Origin: Hyphomonadaceae bacterium
GTDB lineage: Bacteria > Pseudomonadota > Alphaproteobacteria > Caulobacterales > Aquidulcibacteraceae
DNA: 55,138 nucleotides
Direction of reading: 5' to 3'
NCBI GenBank assembly: GCA_021731815.1
Contig: JAKFWO010000003.1
Coordinates: forward strand, 1-55,138
The notes under the pieces were generated by a model. It ran no database searches, was not told the DNA's origin, and saw only the letters and a program-made list of their open reading frames with translations. Below, in pieces: positions 34,381 to 43,571 of this stretch; position 1 is the stretch's first letter; every line of letters starts with the position of its first letter. Made by a program: the position numbers and the translations under genes.

Positions 34381-35205
34381 ATGGGCAAGACGACTGACGG
34401 GGATTATGTGCTCGGGGTCAATCCCGAGGAGCTGGCGCGACTTGGGCTGCAGCATGTGATCTGGCGCTCGCGCGCGCTGGAATTGTGGCGCAAGGCCGGG
34501 CTCTCGCCGGGCATGAATGTCATTGATTGCGGGGCGGGCCCCGGCTTTGCCACCATGGATCTCGCCGAATGGATGGCGGGAGCGGGGGCAGTGATCGCGC
34601 TCGACCGATCGCCCGATTATCTCCGCCATGCCGGGGCAGAAGCCGCCCGGCGCGGATTTTCCAATATCTCCACATTGATCGCCGACGCGGTGGAGGGCGG
34701 GTTTCCCGAAGATTGGGCGGATGTCATCTGGTGCCGCTGGATGTTGATCTTTGTCTCCGATCTCGATCGCGCGCTCGACCGGATGGTCGGAGCGCTCAAG
34801 CCGGGCGGAAAACTGGTTCTGCAGGAATATCTGGATTATTCGACCTGGCGGCTCATGCCGCGTGTCGACAGTTTCGAGCTGTTCCGCAACAAGGTCATGG
34901 AAAGCTGGCACCAGTTTGGCGGTGATCCCAGCGTTGGCCTGCGGCTGCCCGCGGCACTGGAGGCGCGCGGCCTTGTCATCCGCCATGTCGAGCCGACGTT
35001 GTTCGTGATCCGCCCCGACGATCCGATGTGGCGCTGGCCGGGATCCTTCGAGGCCACCGGACCCGATCGGCTGGTGGAGCTGGGCCTGCTGAACCCCGGC
35101 GATGCAGCGCAGATACGCGAGGATTGGGCAAAGGCCAGCGCCTCGCGTTTTGCGCGCATGGTCACCCCGACCCAGATCGAGATCATCGCCCAAAAGCCGA
35201 TCTGA
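34381..35205 (+). CDS. Class I SAM-dependent methyltransferase
   Basis: This 274-residue protein has a Rossmann methyltransferase domain: VIDCGAGPGFATMDLAEWM (motif I), VIALDRSPDYLRHA (acidic end of beta-2), WADVIWCRWMLIFVSDLDRAL (motif IV region) and LKPGGKLVLQEYLDY. The C-terminal part lacks familiar marks. The fold resembles ubiquinone or polyketide methyltransferases, but the substrate is unknown. ATG 34381 follows GAGGAG at a 6-base spacing; an ATG at 34375 overlaps that site. The gene is divergent from ssb. Confidence 0.85.
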   Translation: MGKTTDGDYVLGVNPEELARLGLQHVIWRSRALELWRKAGLSPGMNVIDCGAGPGFATMDLAEWMAGAGAVIALDRSPDYLRHAGAEAARRGFSNISTLIADAVEGGFPEDWADVIWCRWMLIFVSDLDRALDRMVGALKPGGKLVLQEYLDYSTWRLMPRVDSFELFRNKVMESWHQFGGDPSVGLRLPAALEARGLVIRHVEPTLFVIRPDDPMWRWPGSFEATGPDRLVELGLLNPGDAAQIREDWAKASASRFARMVTPTQIEIIAQKPI

Positions 35206-35212
35206 AGTCCGG

Positions 35213-36436
35213 CTAAAACGCGGAATAAACCGCCTCGATCAAGCGCATCGGGCGGGGATCGCCCATCAGATGCGGGGATTGCAGGTTCATGACATAGCCC
35301 CCCGCCAGCCTGCGTCCGGGATCGGCAAAGCCGCAGGATCCGCCCCATCCGGCATGGCCGAAGGCCGAAGGATCGGGACCGAAGAAGCGATTATTGTTCC
35401 GAAGAATGCCCTTGGCCCATTCGACATTGAACGGGACAACGCGATCGGGCCCGGAGACCTCGACGCGCAGGGCCTCGGCCACCACATCGGAATCAATGAG
35501 GCGAAGCCCCTGCACCTCGCCCATGCCGGCATAGAGCGAATACAGCAAGGCCGTGCCGCGCGCGGTGCCGTGCCCATTGGCCGAGGGAATCTCGGCGCGC
35601 CGGTAATCCGCGCCGCCGCGGGTCGGTGCCGACCATGGCGCGAGGAAGGCCGCCCTGGTTTCGGGATTGAGCTCGCCGAAATCTGCCGCGCGCGGCGGCC
35701 GGCGGATTTCCACGCAGCGGGAATGGTCCTCGTCCGCGAGGCCGATGTGAAAATCCGCCCCGAGCGGCCCGGCAAGGCGCTCGCGCAGCAATGTCCCAAG
35801 GCTGCGGCCGGCGGCCCGCCGCACCGGTTCGCCCAGCAGCCAGCCAAAGGTGATCGGGTGATAGCCATGGCCGGACTCTCCGCCCGATCCCGGTTCCCAG
35901 AACGGCTTTTCGGCGGCGAGCCGCGTCGCCAGCCCTGCCCAGTCATACCACAGATCCGGCCACAATTCGGGGTCGATCGGCCCGGCAAATCCCGGCACGC
36001 CGGCCTGATGCGAAAGCGCCTGCGCCAGCGTCACCTGCCCTTTGCCATGGGCCGCGAATTCCGGCCAGATTTCAGCGATCGGGCGGGTGAAATCGAGCTT
36101 GCCTTCCCCGATCAGCAATAGCGCCGTCAACGTTGCGATCGGTTTCGTGGTGGAAAACACGGGCGCGAGATGGTCCTCAGCCCAGGGGATCTGCCGCTTC
36201 GCATCGGCAAAGCCGCCGCAGAGATCGATCAGGGTTTCGCCGTCCTGGATCGCGCAGAAACCGGCCCCGAGTTCGATATCCTCCGCGAAATTGGCGCAGA
36301 AGGCCGCCGCTGCCGCCTCCTGACCGGGCCGGACAAAACCGTGGATCGGAAAATCACCGACCATGCGGGAGAAATTGACCGGGTGGGCCGGAAGGACGGG
36401 GGAGGCGGGAATAGAGGTGGGAATAAGTGTGTGCAT
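35213..36436 (-). CDS. Serine hydrolase, beta-lactamase/EstB family
   Basis: This 407-residue protein has the class C beta-lactamase-like fold: FSTTKPIATLTALLL supplies SxxK (STTK), followed by QALSHQAGVPGF, then GYHPITFGWLLGEPVRRAAG with the Tyr of the second motif, and AFGHAGWGGSCGFADP (HxG-like third motif). Such proteins are usually esterases or peptidases. No signal peptide is obvious. The start is uncertain (36436 or 36364). It converges on the methyltransferase gene with a 7-base gap. Confidence 0.85.
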   Translation of the reverse strand: MHTLIPTSIPASPVLPAHPVNFSRMVGDFPIHGFVRPGQEAAAAAFCANFAEDIELGAGFCAIQDGETLIDLCGGFADAKRQIPWAEDHLAPVFSTTKPIATLTALLLIGEGKLDFTRPIAEIWPEFAAHGKGQVTLAQALSHQAGVPGFAGPIDPELWPDLWYDWAGLATRLAAEKPFWEPGSGGESGHGYHPITFGWLLGEPVRRAAGRSLGTLLRERLAGPLGADFHIGLADEDHSRCVEIRRPPRAADFGELNPETRAAFLAPWSAPTRGGADYRRAEIPSANGHGTARGTALLYSLYAGMGEVQGLRLIDSDVVAEALRVEVSGPDRVVPFNVEWAKGILRNNNRFFGPDPSAFGHAGWGGSCGFADPGRRLAGGYVMNLQSPHLMGDPRPMRLIEAVYSAF

Positions 36437-36449
36437 CCGCGAGCCCCAA

Positions 36450-36498
36450 ATTCGAATGACAGAACGATAGCGCCCGACCCGGGCGTGTCAAGGCACGC
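36450..36498. repeat. Third, partial copy of the dispersed repeat
   Basis: GAATGACAGAACGATAGCGC followed a few bases later by GGGCGTGTCAAGGC parallels the left arm at 1513-1551 (CATGATGGAACGATAGCGC, then GGGAGTACGTCAAGGC). It lies directly in front of the serine hydrolase start. The similarity is imperfect but collinear. Confidence 0.45.
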
Positions 36499-36551
36499 CG
36501 GGGGGCTGATCCCGAAGCGGACCCGGCCTGACCCCGTGCCCGGGCAGGCGT

Positions 36552-37502
36552 TCAATCCTCCAGCGCCCCGATCAGGCGCACGGCGCGGCCGTCGGCGAGC
36601 CGGATTTGGCCGGGATCGGCTTCCGCCCAGCGATCCAGCCGGATCACCGCGATCGCGCGGATGCCATCGTGAGTTCCCCCGAAACCGGGGGGAAGGGCGC
36701 TCCGGATTTCGCCGAGTTCGAGGCCATTGGCAAAAATCCGCGCGCCATAGTCAGGCCCGGATTCGTCGGGACCCGGATCGGGCGCGATCTCCACGCAGCG
36801 GCTGCGCGTGCGGATCCGGCCCTTGCGCTTCATGCGGCTGGTGACTTCCTGGCCGACGAAGCAGCCCTTTTTGAAATCGATGGCCGAGAGGAGATCGAGA
36901 TTGAGCTCCAGCGCAAAATCGCTTTCGGGCAGCGAATCACAGGCCGGGTCGGGAACCAGCGCGTCGAAACGGCGCGCCCGATACACGCCCGGCTCAGAGC
37001 CCGGAAGAACCATCCTTTCCACCGGCAGATATGCCCGCCACCCCATTCCCGGCCGCGGGTCGGGGGCCGCGAAAAATGCTCCGGAGGGTGGGGTATCACA
37101 TGCCCAAACGCCAAGCCCGGGCCAGGAGGCGTACTCGACCTGCGCCCGCAGGCGATAGCGGTTGAGCACAGCCAGAATCTGCCCGGCGCGGCTTTGGGGC
37201 AGATCGAGCAGGAAATCCCCGACGGGCCGGTCGGGTCGGTCGGGCCAGTCCGGCCGGTCGGGCCCGTCGGGATTGTGTTCGGCCGATTCCGGCAAGCCGC
37301 AGAACAGGTCGCCCACCACCTTGCCCTGCGGGGTGAGCAAAGCCGCATAAACGAGGTTCGGCTGGCCCGCACTCCCGAAAGCGCTGAAATTCTGCGTCAA
37401 CACCCGATCGAAAAATGCGGCCTTGTCCGCGCCGCTGACGCGGTACAAGGCCCGGTCGGGCAGCCCGATGACGTCCGCGGGAATTGGGCTATTCCCGGTC
37501 AT
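36552..37502 (-). CDS. ygfZ: YgfZ/GcvT-like folate-binding protein
   Basis: This protein of about 316 residues is homologous to the glycine-cleavage T-protein fold. It has the hallmark KGCFVGQEVTSRMKRKG (KGCxxGQE) and the N-terminal ALYRVSGADKAAFFDRVLTQNF. YgfZ (IbaG/IBA57 type) uses a tetrahydrofolate site and that Cys in maturation of certain Fe-S proteins. Around 37222-37270 a short insertion encodes PDRPDWPDRPDRP, created by a tandem cggtcgggc-like repeat. ATG 37502 overlaps the stop of the permease gene upstream as ATGA. Confidence 0.88.
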   Translation of the reverse strand: MTGNSPIPADVIGLPDRALYRVSGADKAAFFDRVLTQNFSAFGSAGQPNLVYAALLTPQGKVVGDLFCGLPESAEHNPDGPDRPDWPDRPDRPVGDFLLDLPQSRAGQILAVLNRYRLRAQVEYASWPGLGVWACDTPPSGAFFAAPDPRPGMGWRAYLPVERMVLPGSEPGVYRARRFDALVPDPACDSLPESDFALELNLDLLSAIDFKKGCFVGQEVTSRMKRKGRIRTRSRCVEIAPDPGPDESGPDYGARIFANGLELGEIRSALPPGFGGTHDGIRAIAVIRLDRWAEADPGQIRLADGRAVRLIGALED

Positions 37503-39229
37503 TCGCCAGGCACCGGCTGTTTGCTGCGGCGCGCGTTCCGGCTCTGCCGCGCCCATTCGGCAAGGCTCACCGCCACCGCAATGCCGCCCAGCAGAAAGGT
37601 GATCCAGAATCCCGCGGCATAGCCTCGTTCTTCAATGAACTCGCCCAGAGGGGCCCGTCCGAGCGCGCCGACCAGCAAGGTGAGCGAGGTCAGAAGCGCG
37701 AATTGCACCGCAGCAAAGCGGACATTCACGATAGAAGAGAGATAGGCCAGATAGGCGGCGCTGGCATAGCCCACGGCGAGATTCTCGCCGGCGATCACGA
37801 CCATCAGGCGCGCGAGTTTGGGGCTGACATGAAGCCCTTCCGCCAGGACATCGAGCCTGAGCAGATGCAGGAAGGCATCGAGCCCCGCACCACCGCGCGC
37901 GAGGTCGATATAGAGCAGATTGGTCGCCGCCGCGAGGATCGCGCCGAGAACGAGGCTCGGCATCCGCCCCAGCCGGAGCAGCGAGACCCCGCCCAGACCC
38001 ACACCGGCGATGATCATGATCACCCCGAAAATTTTCGAGGCGAAGGCCACTTCATCGTTGGAATATTTGAGTTCGCCGAGATAAAATGGATATGCGAAAG
38101 GCCCCCAGATGGAATCGGTGATTCGATAGGTGAGCACCAGAATGACGATCAGCAGACAGGCGGGGCCGAGCCGCCCGATCATTTCCTCGAGGGGCGTCAG
38201 CAGCGAGTAATAAATGTGATCGGACACGCGTTGCAGCGGGGTCGCGCTCACCTTGTCAGATGCCGGGCGCGACAGGGATCCGCCGCAGGCCCCGAGAAAG
38301 GCCGCGCACAAGGCAGGCAGGATGATGGTCGCCAGCACGATGAGCGGGCCCATGCTGGCAATAAAGGCCCCGGCGCTGACCGGGGCCGCACCCGCTACCG
38401 GTGCCAGCGCCTTGATCATGAAACCGGAAATGGCGCTGATCGCCCAGCCCCAGCCAGCCGCGACCAACAACACCGCCCCATTGCGCCATTGCCGCGGGGC
38501 CGCGGCTGCATCGGCCAGAATTTCGCCGGGCGCGCGCTGGTCGGTCCGGGCATTGGCCGCCGGTTCGGGCGAGAACAGCGCGCCGATAAACGCCACACCC
38601 ATGATCGCAGCCATGCCCGCAAAGGTGAAGGGCCAGCCCTGACGCTCGGCAAGGATGAGCGCGCCCGCCCCGCCGATCAGCGCCGAAAGCCGGAAGCCGA
38701 ATTGATAGGCCGTGGACAGAAGGTCGATCCCCGTGTCGCCGCCCGCGATCTCCACCCGCCAGGCGTCGATGGCGATGTCCTGCGTGGCAGATGCAAAGGC
38801 CGCGATGACCGCCGCAATCGCGAGCGCACCCAGGTCTTCCGGGGGGCGCGTGCCCGATATCACGAACAGGCAGAGCGCGATGACCAATTGGCACGGCACG
38901 ATCCAGCCGCGGCGCTGGCCGAGCCAGAAGGTCAGCGGACCGGGAACCCGCGCCAGAACCGGTGCCCAGAGAAATTTGAACGCGTAGGCCAGCCCGATCC
39001 AGGACAGGATGCCGATTGTGGAGACCTTCACGCCGGCCGCACCAAGCCAGGCATTGAGCGTGCCGATCAGCAGCGCGTAAGGCAGGCCGGCCGCCGCCCC
39101 AAAGCCCAGCATGGCGATCAATCGCGGATTGCGCGCAAAGCGCGTCCATTTGGCAGATGGGATCGGGGCGGCCTGCGCGGAATTGGCTTCGGTCATGGAT
39201 CGAAAGACTTTCATGGCAGCAAATGACAT
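37499..39229 (-). CDS. AmpG-like MFS permease
   Basis: This protein of about 576 residues has twelve or more membrane helices. The N-terminal WTRFARNPRLIAMLGFGAAAGLPYALLIGTLNAWL and IGILSWIGLAYAFKFLWAPVLARV, with AFASATQDIAIDAWRVE, match AmpG, the importer of anhydromuropeptides for cell-wall recycling. C-terminal motifs include VNVRFAAVQFALLTSL and APLGEFIEERGYAAGFW. Starts at 39229, 39214 or 39196 are possible; 39229 has a weak GGAA site. It is co-translated with ygfZ. Confidence 0.85.
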   Translation of the reverse strand: MSFAAMKVFRSMTEANSAQAAPIPSAKWTRFARNPRLIAMLGFGAAAGLPYALLIGTLNAWLGAAGVKVSTIGILSWIGLAYAFKFLWAPVLARVPGPLTFWLGQRRGWIVPCQLVIALCLFVISGTRPPEDLGALAIAAVIAAFASATQDIAIDAWRVEIAGGDTGIDLLSTAYQFGFRLSALIGGAGALILAERQGWPFTFAGMAAIMGVAFIGALFSPEPAANARTDQRAPGEILADAAAAPRQWRNGAVLLVAAGWGWAISAISGFMIKALAPVAGAAPVSAGAFIASMGPLIVLATIILPALCAAFLGACGGSLSRPASDKVSATPLQRVSDHIYYSLLTPLEEMIGRLGPACLLIVILVLTYRITDSIWGPFAYPFYLGELKYSNDEVAFASKIFGVIMIIAGVGLGGVSLLRLGRMPSLVLGAILAAATNLLYIDLARGGAGLDAFLHLLRLDVLAEGLHVSPKLARLMVVIAGENLAVGYASAAYLAYLSSIVNVRFAAVQFALLTSLTLLVGALGRAPLGEFIEERGYAAGFWITFLLGGIAVAVSLAEWARQSRNARRSKQPVPGE

Positions 39230-39451
39230 GCTTTCATATTCCGGTTCGCGGGGCAATCGCAGCGATTTTGGCGGGCAGCTTCTTTCCTGACCAAAACACC
39301 AGGCTATTCCCCTGCTGTGCGAAAGGGCTTGGCATCCGCGCTGCGGCGTGATCGTGTATTTGTCAGTCTTGGGGCGTCGGATCAGGGATACCGAAGCATC
39401 GGCGGATAAATCAGAAAAGCCACGAAGACAATTCGTGCTGGAGTGTGGATC

Positions 39452-41254
39452 ATGAGTGCAGTTGAAGCAGCCGAAGGTGGGGCGGAGAAGACATTTCTCG
39501 GGCATCCGAGGAAATTATTCATCCTGTTCACTACCGAAATGTGGGAACGGTTCGGCTATTACGGCATGAGGGCCGTATTGCTGCTTTATCTTACCAAGCA
39601 TTTCCTGTTTGACGACAAGCAAGGCGTGGCGATCTATACGTCCTATGTATCGCTGGTTTATCTGACGCCGCTGATCGGTGGCATGATCGCGGACCGTTAT
39701 CTCGGGTCGCGCAATTCGGTGAAACTCGGCGCGGTGCTGATGGCGGCGGGCTATTTTCTGCTGGCCTTTGGCGGGGCCCCGGCCAAGGAATCAATCGTGA
39801 TTGGCGGGCAGGCCTGGCGGGTCGAGGCAATCACCGATTCCGGCGGTCGGGACGTGCAATATCTCCTCGTCAATGATCAGCAATTGCGCATCACGCCCGG
39901 AAAAGACGGCGCCTTGCAATTGGAGGGCGGGCAGGCGGCGGGTCTTTCCGATGTCGTGGCAAAGGGCGGCTTTGAAAAGCAGGTCGATCGCGATCAGCGC
40001 TTTGTCTATCTGATGTATCTGGCTCTTGCCCTCGTCATCATCGGAAACGGTTTTTTCAAACCGAATATTTCCACCATGGTGGGTGATCTCTATTCGAAAA
40101 ACGACACCCGCCGCGATTCGGCTTTCACCATCTTTTATATGGGCATCAATCTTGGTGCCTTTCTCGGCCAGATCCTGCTGCCCAATCTGCGGCGCGAGAT
40201 CGGCTTCGACGCCGCCTTCCTCGCCGCCGCGGCGGGCATGACACTCGCGCTGATCATTTCTTTCGCCAGCGACCGGGCGCTGCGGTCCTATGGCGCGCCG
40301 CCGGATCCCGAACGGCTGGGGCGTTCAGCCTTTTTCGGCATTCCATTGGGGGCCCTGATCTCGATCCTGTCCATCGTGGCGATCGTGCCGACCTGGCTGC
40401 TCATCCAGAATGATCCCGGGGTCGCCGCGGCCGTATTGGCAGTCACGCCTTCATGGATGGATGATCTGATCGCCTCGAGCCCCATGGTCGGGATCCTGCT
40501 GCTGGGCGGCGGTTCGGCGGCCTTCGTGGCGGTGACCCTGTTCACGACGCTCCGCCATGACCGGGTGACGCGCGACCGGATGCTGGTGGCGATCACGCTC
40601 ACCTTTTTCTCGATCCTGTTCTGGGCCCTGTTTGAGCAGGCCGGAACCTCACTCACCCTGTTTGCCGACCGTAATACCGACCGCACCGTGTTTGGCTGGG
40701 ACATGCCGGCCGATCAGGTGCAATTCCTCAACGGGCTGTTTATTGTCATCTTTGCCCCGATCATGGGCGGTTTATGGGCGTTTCTCGGCGCGCGCGGGCT
40801 CGAGCCGCCAACGGCCGTGAAATTTTCCATCGGCCTCATTCTGGCCGGGGTGGGCTTTCTCGCGCTTGCATTTGGCGGGCGCACCGCCAATGAAGCGGCG
40901 CTGGTCTCCATTTCCTGGCTTGCGCTTACCTATTTCATCCACACGATCGGGGAATTATTCCTGTCTCCGGTCGGATTGTCGATGATCACGCGGCTGTCCG
41001 CGCCCTCCATGGTCGGGCTGATGATGGGCGTGTGGTTCCTGTCCTCCGCTATGGCGCAATATGTCGGCGGGATCATCGCCTCCTTTACCGCGAGCGAGAC
41101 CCTGGGCGGCGAGGTGATCGACCCTGTCGCCTCCCTTGCGGGATCGCTGAAAGTGTTCCAATCCATTGGCTGGGTGGCGGTCGGCGTGGGCGGGGCATTG
41201 TTTCTCGCGTCTCCCATCCTCACGGCCATGATGCGGCAGGCCAAGAAAACCTGA
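39452..41254 (+). CDS. POT-family peptide transporter
   Basis: This proton-coupled oligopeptide transporter of about 600 residues has the family marks EMWERFGYYGMRAVLLLYL (ExxERFxYY), GNGFFKPNISTMVGDLY and DSAFTIFYMGINLGAFLGQILL, and ends with an IGELFLSPVGLSMITRLSAPSMVGLMMGVWFLSSA segment. A hydrophilic insert of about 100 residues (GGQAWRVEAITD to VDRDQRF) lies between helices 3 and 4, longer than in E. coli DtpA. ATG 39452 has GGAG upstream. Divergent from the AmpG-like gene. Confidence 0.92.
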   Translation: MSAVEAAEGGAEKTFLGHPRKLFILFTTEMWERFGYYGMRAVLLLYLTKHFLFDDKQGVAIYTSYVSLVYLTPLIGGMIADRYLGSRNSVKLGAVLMAAGYFLLAFGGAPAKESIVIGGQAWRVEAITDSGGRDVQYLLVNDQQLRITPGKDGALQLEGGQAAGLSDVVAKGGFEKQVDRDQRFVYLMYLALALVIIGNGFFKPNISTMVGDLYSKNDTRRDSAFTIFYMGINLGAFLGQILLPNLRREIGFDAAFLAAAAGMTLALIISFASDRALRSYGAPPDPERLGRSAFFGIPLGALISILSIVAIVPTWLLIQNDPGVAAAVLAVTPSWMDDLIASSPMVGILLLGGGSAAFVAVTLFTTLRHDRVTRDRMLVAITLTFFSILFWALFEQAGTSLTLFADRNTDRTVFGWDMPADQVQFLNGLFIVIFAPIMGGLWAFLGARGLEPPTAVKFSIGLILAGVGFLALAFGGRTANEAALVSISWLALTYFIHTIGELFLSPVGLSMITRLSAPSMVGLMMGVWFLSSAMAQYVGGIIASFTASETLGGEVIDPVASLAGSLKVFQSIGWVAVGVGGALFLASPILTAMMRQAKKT

Positions 41255-41307
41255 CGGGCCTGTGCCGCAGGGGAGCGAAGAGAGAAGCGGCGGCGCAGGG
41301 AGAATGA

Positions 41308-42567
41308 ATGTTTCCGGTCTTGTTATTGATCGCGGCCCCCGCCGGGATTGCAGGGGGGCTGGCCATCGCCCCGCTTGCGGCGGTGGGCGGTGCGTGGACC
41401 TTGTGGCGTTGCCGTCGCAGCGGGGCGGCGCGCCAGTTGCTTGCGGTCCTTGGTCCGCGTCCTTTTTGGCTCCTGTTTGCGCTGCTGTCTTTCTATGTCG
41501 TCGGCTGCATTGGAGCCTGGTTCGGCGAGAGCGGGGGGCCAACCTTCGCCACCGCCCTGCGCGAAGCCAATGTCTTCTGGAACTTTGTCCTGTGGACCCC
41601 CTTGTTTGTCGCTGCCGCAATCGGGCTCGCTGCAAGCGCTGGCGAGGTCCGGGAAACCACATTCCGTGCCCTTGTAGCGTCTGTCACGCTGCTGACGGTC
41701 CTGTTGTTGTTTCAGCAAGTCAGCGATTTTGCCCTGACTTCCCCATTGCGCGACCCCAATGAGGATCCTGCACGACACATGATTTCGGTGGGGAAGGGTG
41801 CGCCAATCCTCGCCTGCTGGCTCTGGCCGGCGCTCGCGATCCTCGGGCGAAATGCGCCCCGGGCAGCCTTTGCGCTCTATATCGGGGCCGGACTCGCGAT
41901 ATGGTCCTATGATTTTGACGCCAACCGGCTGGCATTTGTCGCGGGAAGCACAGCGTTTCTCGCCAGTCGGATGGCCCCGCGCATCACCTTGACCATGGGA
42001 TTTTCACTCGCCGCCGCCGGGCTCGCGCTGGCACCTTTCATTGTGCCAGTATTGTCACCCCTGGTCCGCCGGAATTGGGCCGCGGTGCCGGAATCCTGGC
42101 AGCAGCGTTTCGGGACCTGGGAAATTCTGGCTGCCGCTATCCGGAGAGATCCCTGGGGCGGTGGGATCGGGGAGGGGCGGAGAATCGATCACGCATTTGC
42201 CGCGGCCCATCCGGACCATCTGGCCCTTCATCACCCCCATAATGCGGCATTGGAACTATGGACGGATCTGGGATTGACCGGCATCCTGGTCCTCGTCCTG
42301 GTCCTTGCACTGCTCTGGCGGCAGGCCATGAAAGCCCCGGCAGCGGGTGCAGCGGCGGTCGCAGGCGTATTGGCGGCCTCTGTCACAATTGCCTGTGTTG
42401 GATACAGTATCTGGAATCCGTGGTGGCTCGCAACGCTGGTGCTGGGGGCGGGGCTGGCCACGCTGGCCATCGATTCCGAAAATGCCGGCGATTCCGAAAA
42501 TGCCGGCGATTCCGAAAATGCCGGCGATTCCGAAAATGCCGGGCCGGTCGGGAAATCCCGGTCGTGA
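41308..42567 (+). CDS. O-antigen ligase family protein
   Basis: This 419-residue polytopic membrane protein has ten or more hydrophobic segments. The large periplasmic loop carries the Wzy_C signature: RFGTWEILAAAIRRDPWGGGIGEG, then HHPHNAALELWTDLGLTGILV, where the HxHN motif is the hallmark of WaaL/Wzy proteins that transfer or polymerise lipid-linked glycans. The C-terminus ends in four perfect DSENAG repeats (18-base DNA unit), then PVGKSRS. The stop overlaps the GTG of the glycosyltransferase gene, so glycan ligation and sugar addition are coupled. Confidence 0.85.
   Translation: MFPVLLLIAAPAGIAGGLAIAPLAAVGGAWTLWRCRRSGAARQLLAVLGPRPFWLLFALLSFYVVGCIGAWFGESGGPTFATALREANVFWNFVLWTPLFVAAAIGLAASAGEVRETTFRALVASVTLLTVLLLFQQVSDFALTSPLRDPNEDPARHMISVGKGAPILACWLWPALAILGRNAPRAAFALYIGAGLAIWSYDFDANRLAFVAGSTAFLASRMAPRITLTMGFSLAAAGLALAPFIVPVLSPLVRRNWAAVPESWQQRFGTWEILAAAIRRDPWGGGIGEGRRIDHAFAAAHPDHLALHHPHNAALELWTDLGLTGILVLVLVLALLWRQAMKAPAAGAAAVAGVLAASVTIACVGYSIWNPWWLATLVLGAGLATLAIDSENAGDSENAGDSENAGDSENAGPVGKSRS
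42472..42543 (+). repeat. 18-base tandem repeat, four units
   Basis: Four consecutive units of GATTCCGAAAATGCCGGC (last one ending GGG) lie inside the 3' end of the O-antigen ligase gene, each encoding DSENAG. The unit length is a multiple of three, so copy-number changes keep the frame. Confidence 0.97.
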
Positions 42568-43493
42568 GCAATAACGCGGCGGAAGCGACCGGGCCCGGGG
42601 ACCGGGTTGAGGAAAATGTCGCGGTCCTGATCGTCACATATCAGACCGGGCCGATCCTGTTCGAATGCCTTGAACGGATTGCTGAAACTCCCGGAATCAC
42701 GGAAATCATTGTTGTCGATAATGGCAACACGAACGCAGATCTTGCCGCCTTGCGCAAATGGGAGACTGGCAGAGCCGGACGCAAACTCCTGACCGGGCAT
42801 GGAAATATCGGCTTCGGCGCAGGCGTCAATTTGGCAGCGCGGGCAGCCGAAGCACCGCTTCTGCTCGTGCTCAATCCCGACGTCATTCTCGAGCACGGGG
42901 CACTCGCCGCGCTACAGTCAGACCGCCACGGGCTCACGGAACCCTTTATGCTGGGCGGCGCGCTGTTTGATGCGGAGGGCCGGGAGCAAGCGGGCGCGCG
43001 CCGCGAAGCGCTGACCCTGTGGCGGGCGTTCTGCACGCTGAGCGGGCTTTCTCTGATCGGCCGGATCTTTCCGTTTTTCAGGGGGATCGATGCGCGGCGC
43101 GGCCCGCTTCCGGCCATTCGTACTGATTTTCCGGTGGTTTCGGGCGCTATGTTCCTGATGTCGGCACCGGGGTTTCGACAATTGGATGGCTTTGACGAGG
43201 GCTATTTTCTCCATGTCGAGGACATCGATCTCTGTCACCGGGCCCGGGCGGCGGGTGGCAGGGTCGCCCTGTCGCCCGGGGCGCGTGGCTTCCATGCGCG
43301 CTCGGTCAGCCGGGCTCCGAAATGGCGCGTCGAGATGCACAAGGCGGACGGCTTTGCCCGTTTTTTCCGCGACCGCGCCCGAAGCTGGCCGGCAAAATGC
43401 GCTGTCGAATGCGTGCTGCCGATCCTGCGGGCGGGTCTGTTCATTCGGGCCATGGTGTGGAGCGTGGTTTCGGGTCGAATGTCGCAAAAATGA
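42564..43493 (+). CDS. Family 2 glycosyltransferase (rhamnosyltransferase-like)
   Basis: This 309-residue GT-A enzyme starts at GTG 42564, whose last two bases are shared with the ligase stop (GTGA). Motifs are VAVLIVTYQTGPILFECLE, IIVVDNGNTNAD, GNIGFGAGVNLAARAA, LVLNPDVIL (DxD position), and FDEGYFLHVEDIDLCHRARAAGG (the ED base). This set is typical of rhamnosyl/mannosyltransferases of O-antigen synthesis. It is likely to act with the adjacent ligase on a surface polysaccharide. Confidence 0.88.
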   Translation: MSNNAAEATGPGDRVEENVAVLIVTYQTGPILFECLERIAETPGITEIIVVDNGNTNADLAALRKWETGRAGRKLLTGHGNIGFGAGVNLAARAAEAPLLLVLNPDVILEHGALAALQSDRHGLTEPFMLGGALFDAEGREQAGARREALTLWRAFCTLSGLSLIGRIFPFFRGIDARRGPLPAIRTDFPVVSGAMFLMSAPGFRQLDGFDEGYFLHVEDIDLCHRARAAGGRVALSPGARGFHARSVSRAPKWRVEMHKADGFARFFRDRARSWPAKCAVECVLPILRAGLFIRAMVWSVVSGRMSQK

Positions 43494-43531
43494 CGCGACG
43501 GCGGTTCGAAGCTTGCGGGATGAAGTAAATT

Positions 43532-43550
43532 GGTATTATAAAGGTATTAT
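43532..43550. promoter_or_regulatory. Direct repeat upstream of amino-sugar operon
   Basis: GGTATTAT-AAA-GGTATTAT forms two direct repeats spaced 11 bases (one helical turn) 22 bases before the SIS gene. TTGGTATTAT resembles half-sites of GntR/HutC-type amino-sugar repressors, so it may be an operator or an AT-rich -10 region. No regulator gene is next to it. Confidence 0.4.
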
Positions 43551-43571
43551 CGAAACCCGCCGGATCGCATC

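Noticed and set aside
37484-39226. Plus-strand open frame of 580 codons opposite the AmpG-like gene
   Set aside because: Its Arg/Glu/Asp/His-rich translation is the mirror of hydrophobic membrane codons; no domain is recognisable.
42472-42543. Possible CRISPR array because of regular short repeats
   Set aside because: The units are directly adjacent with no spacers, are in frame within a coding region, and no cas genes are nearby.
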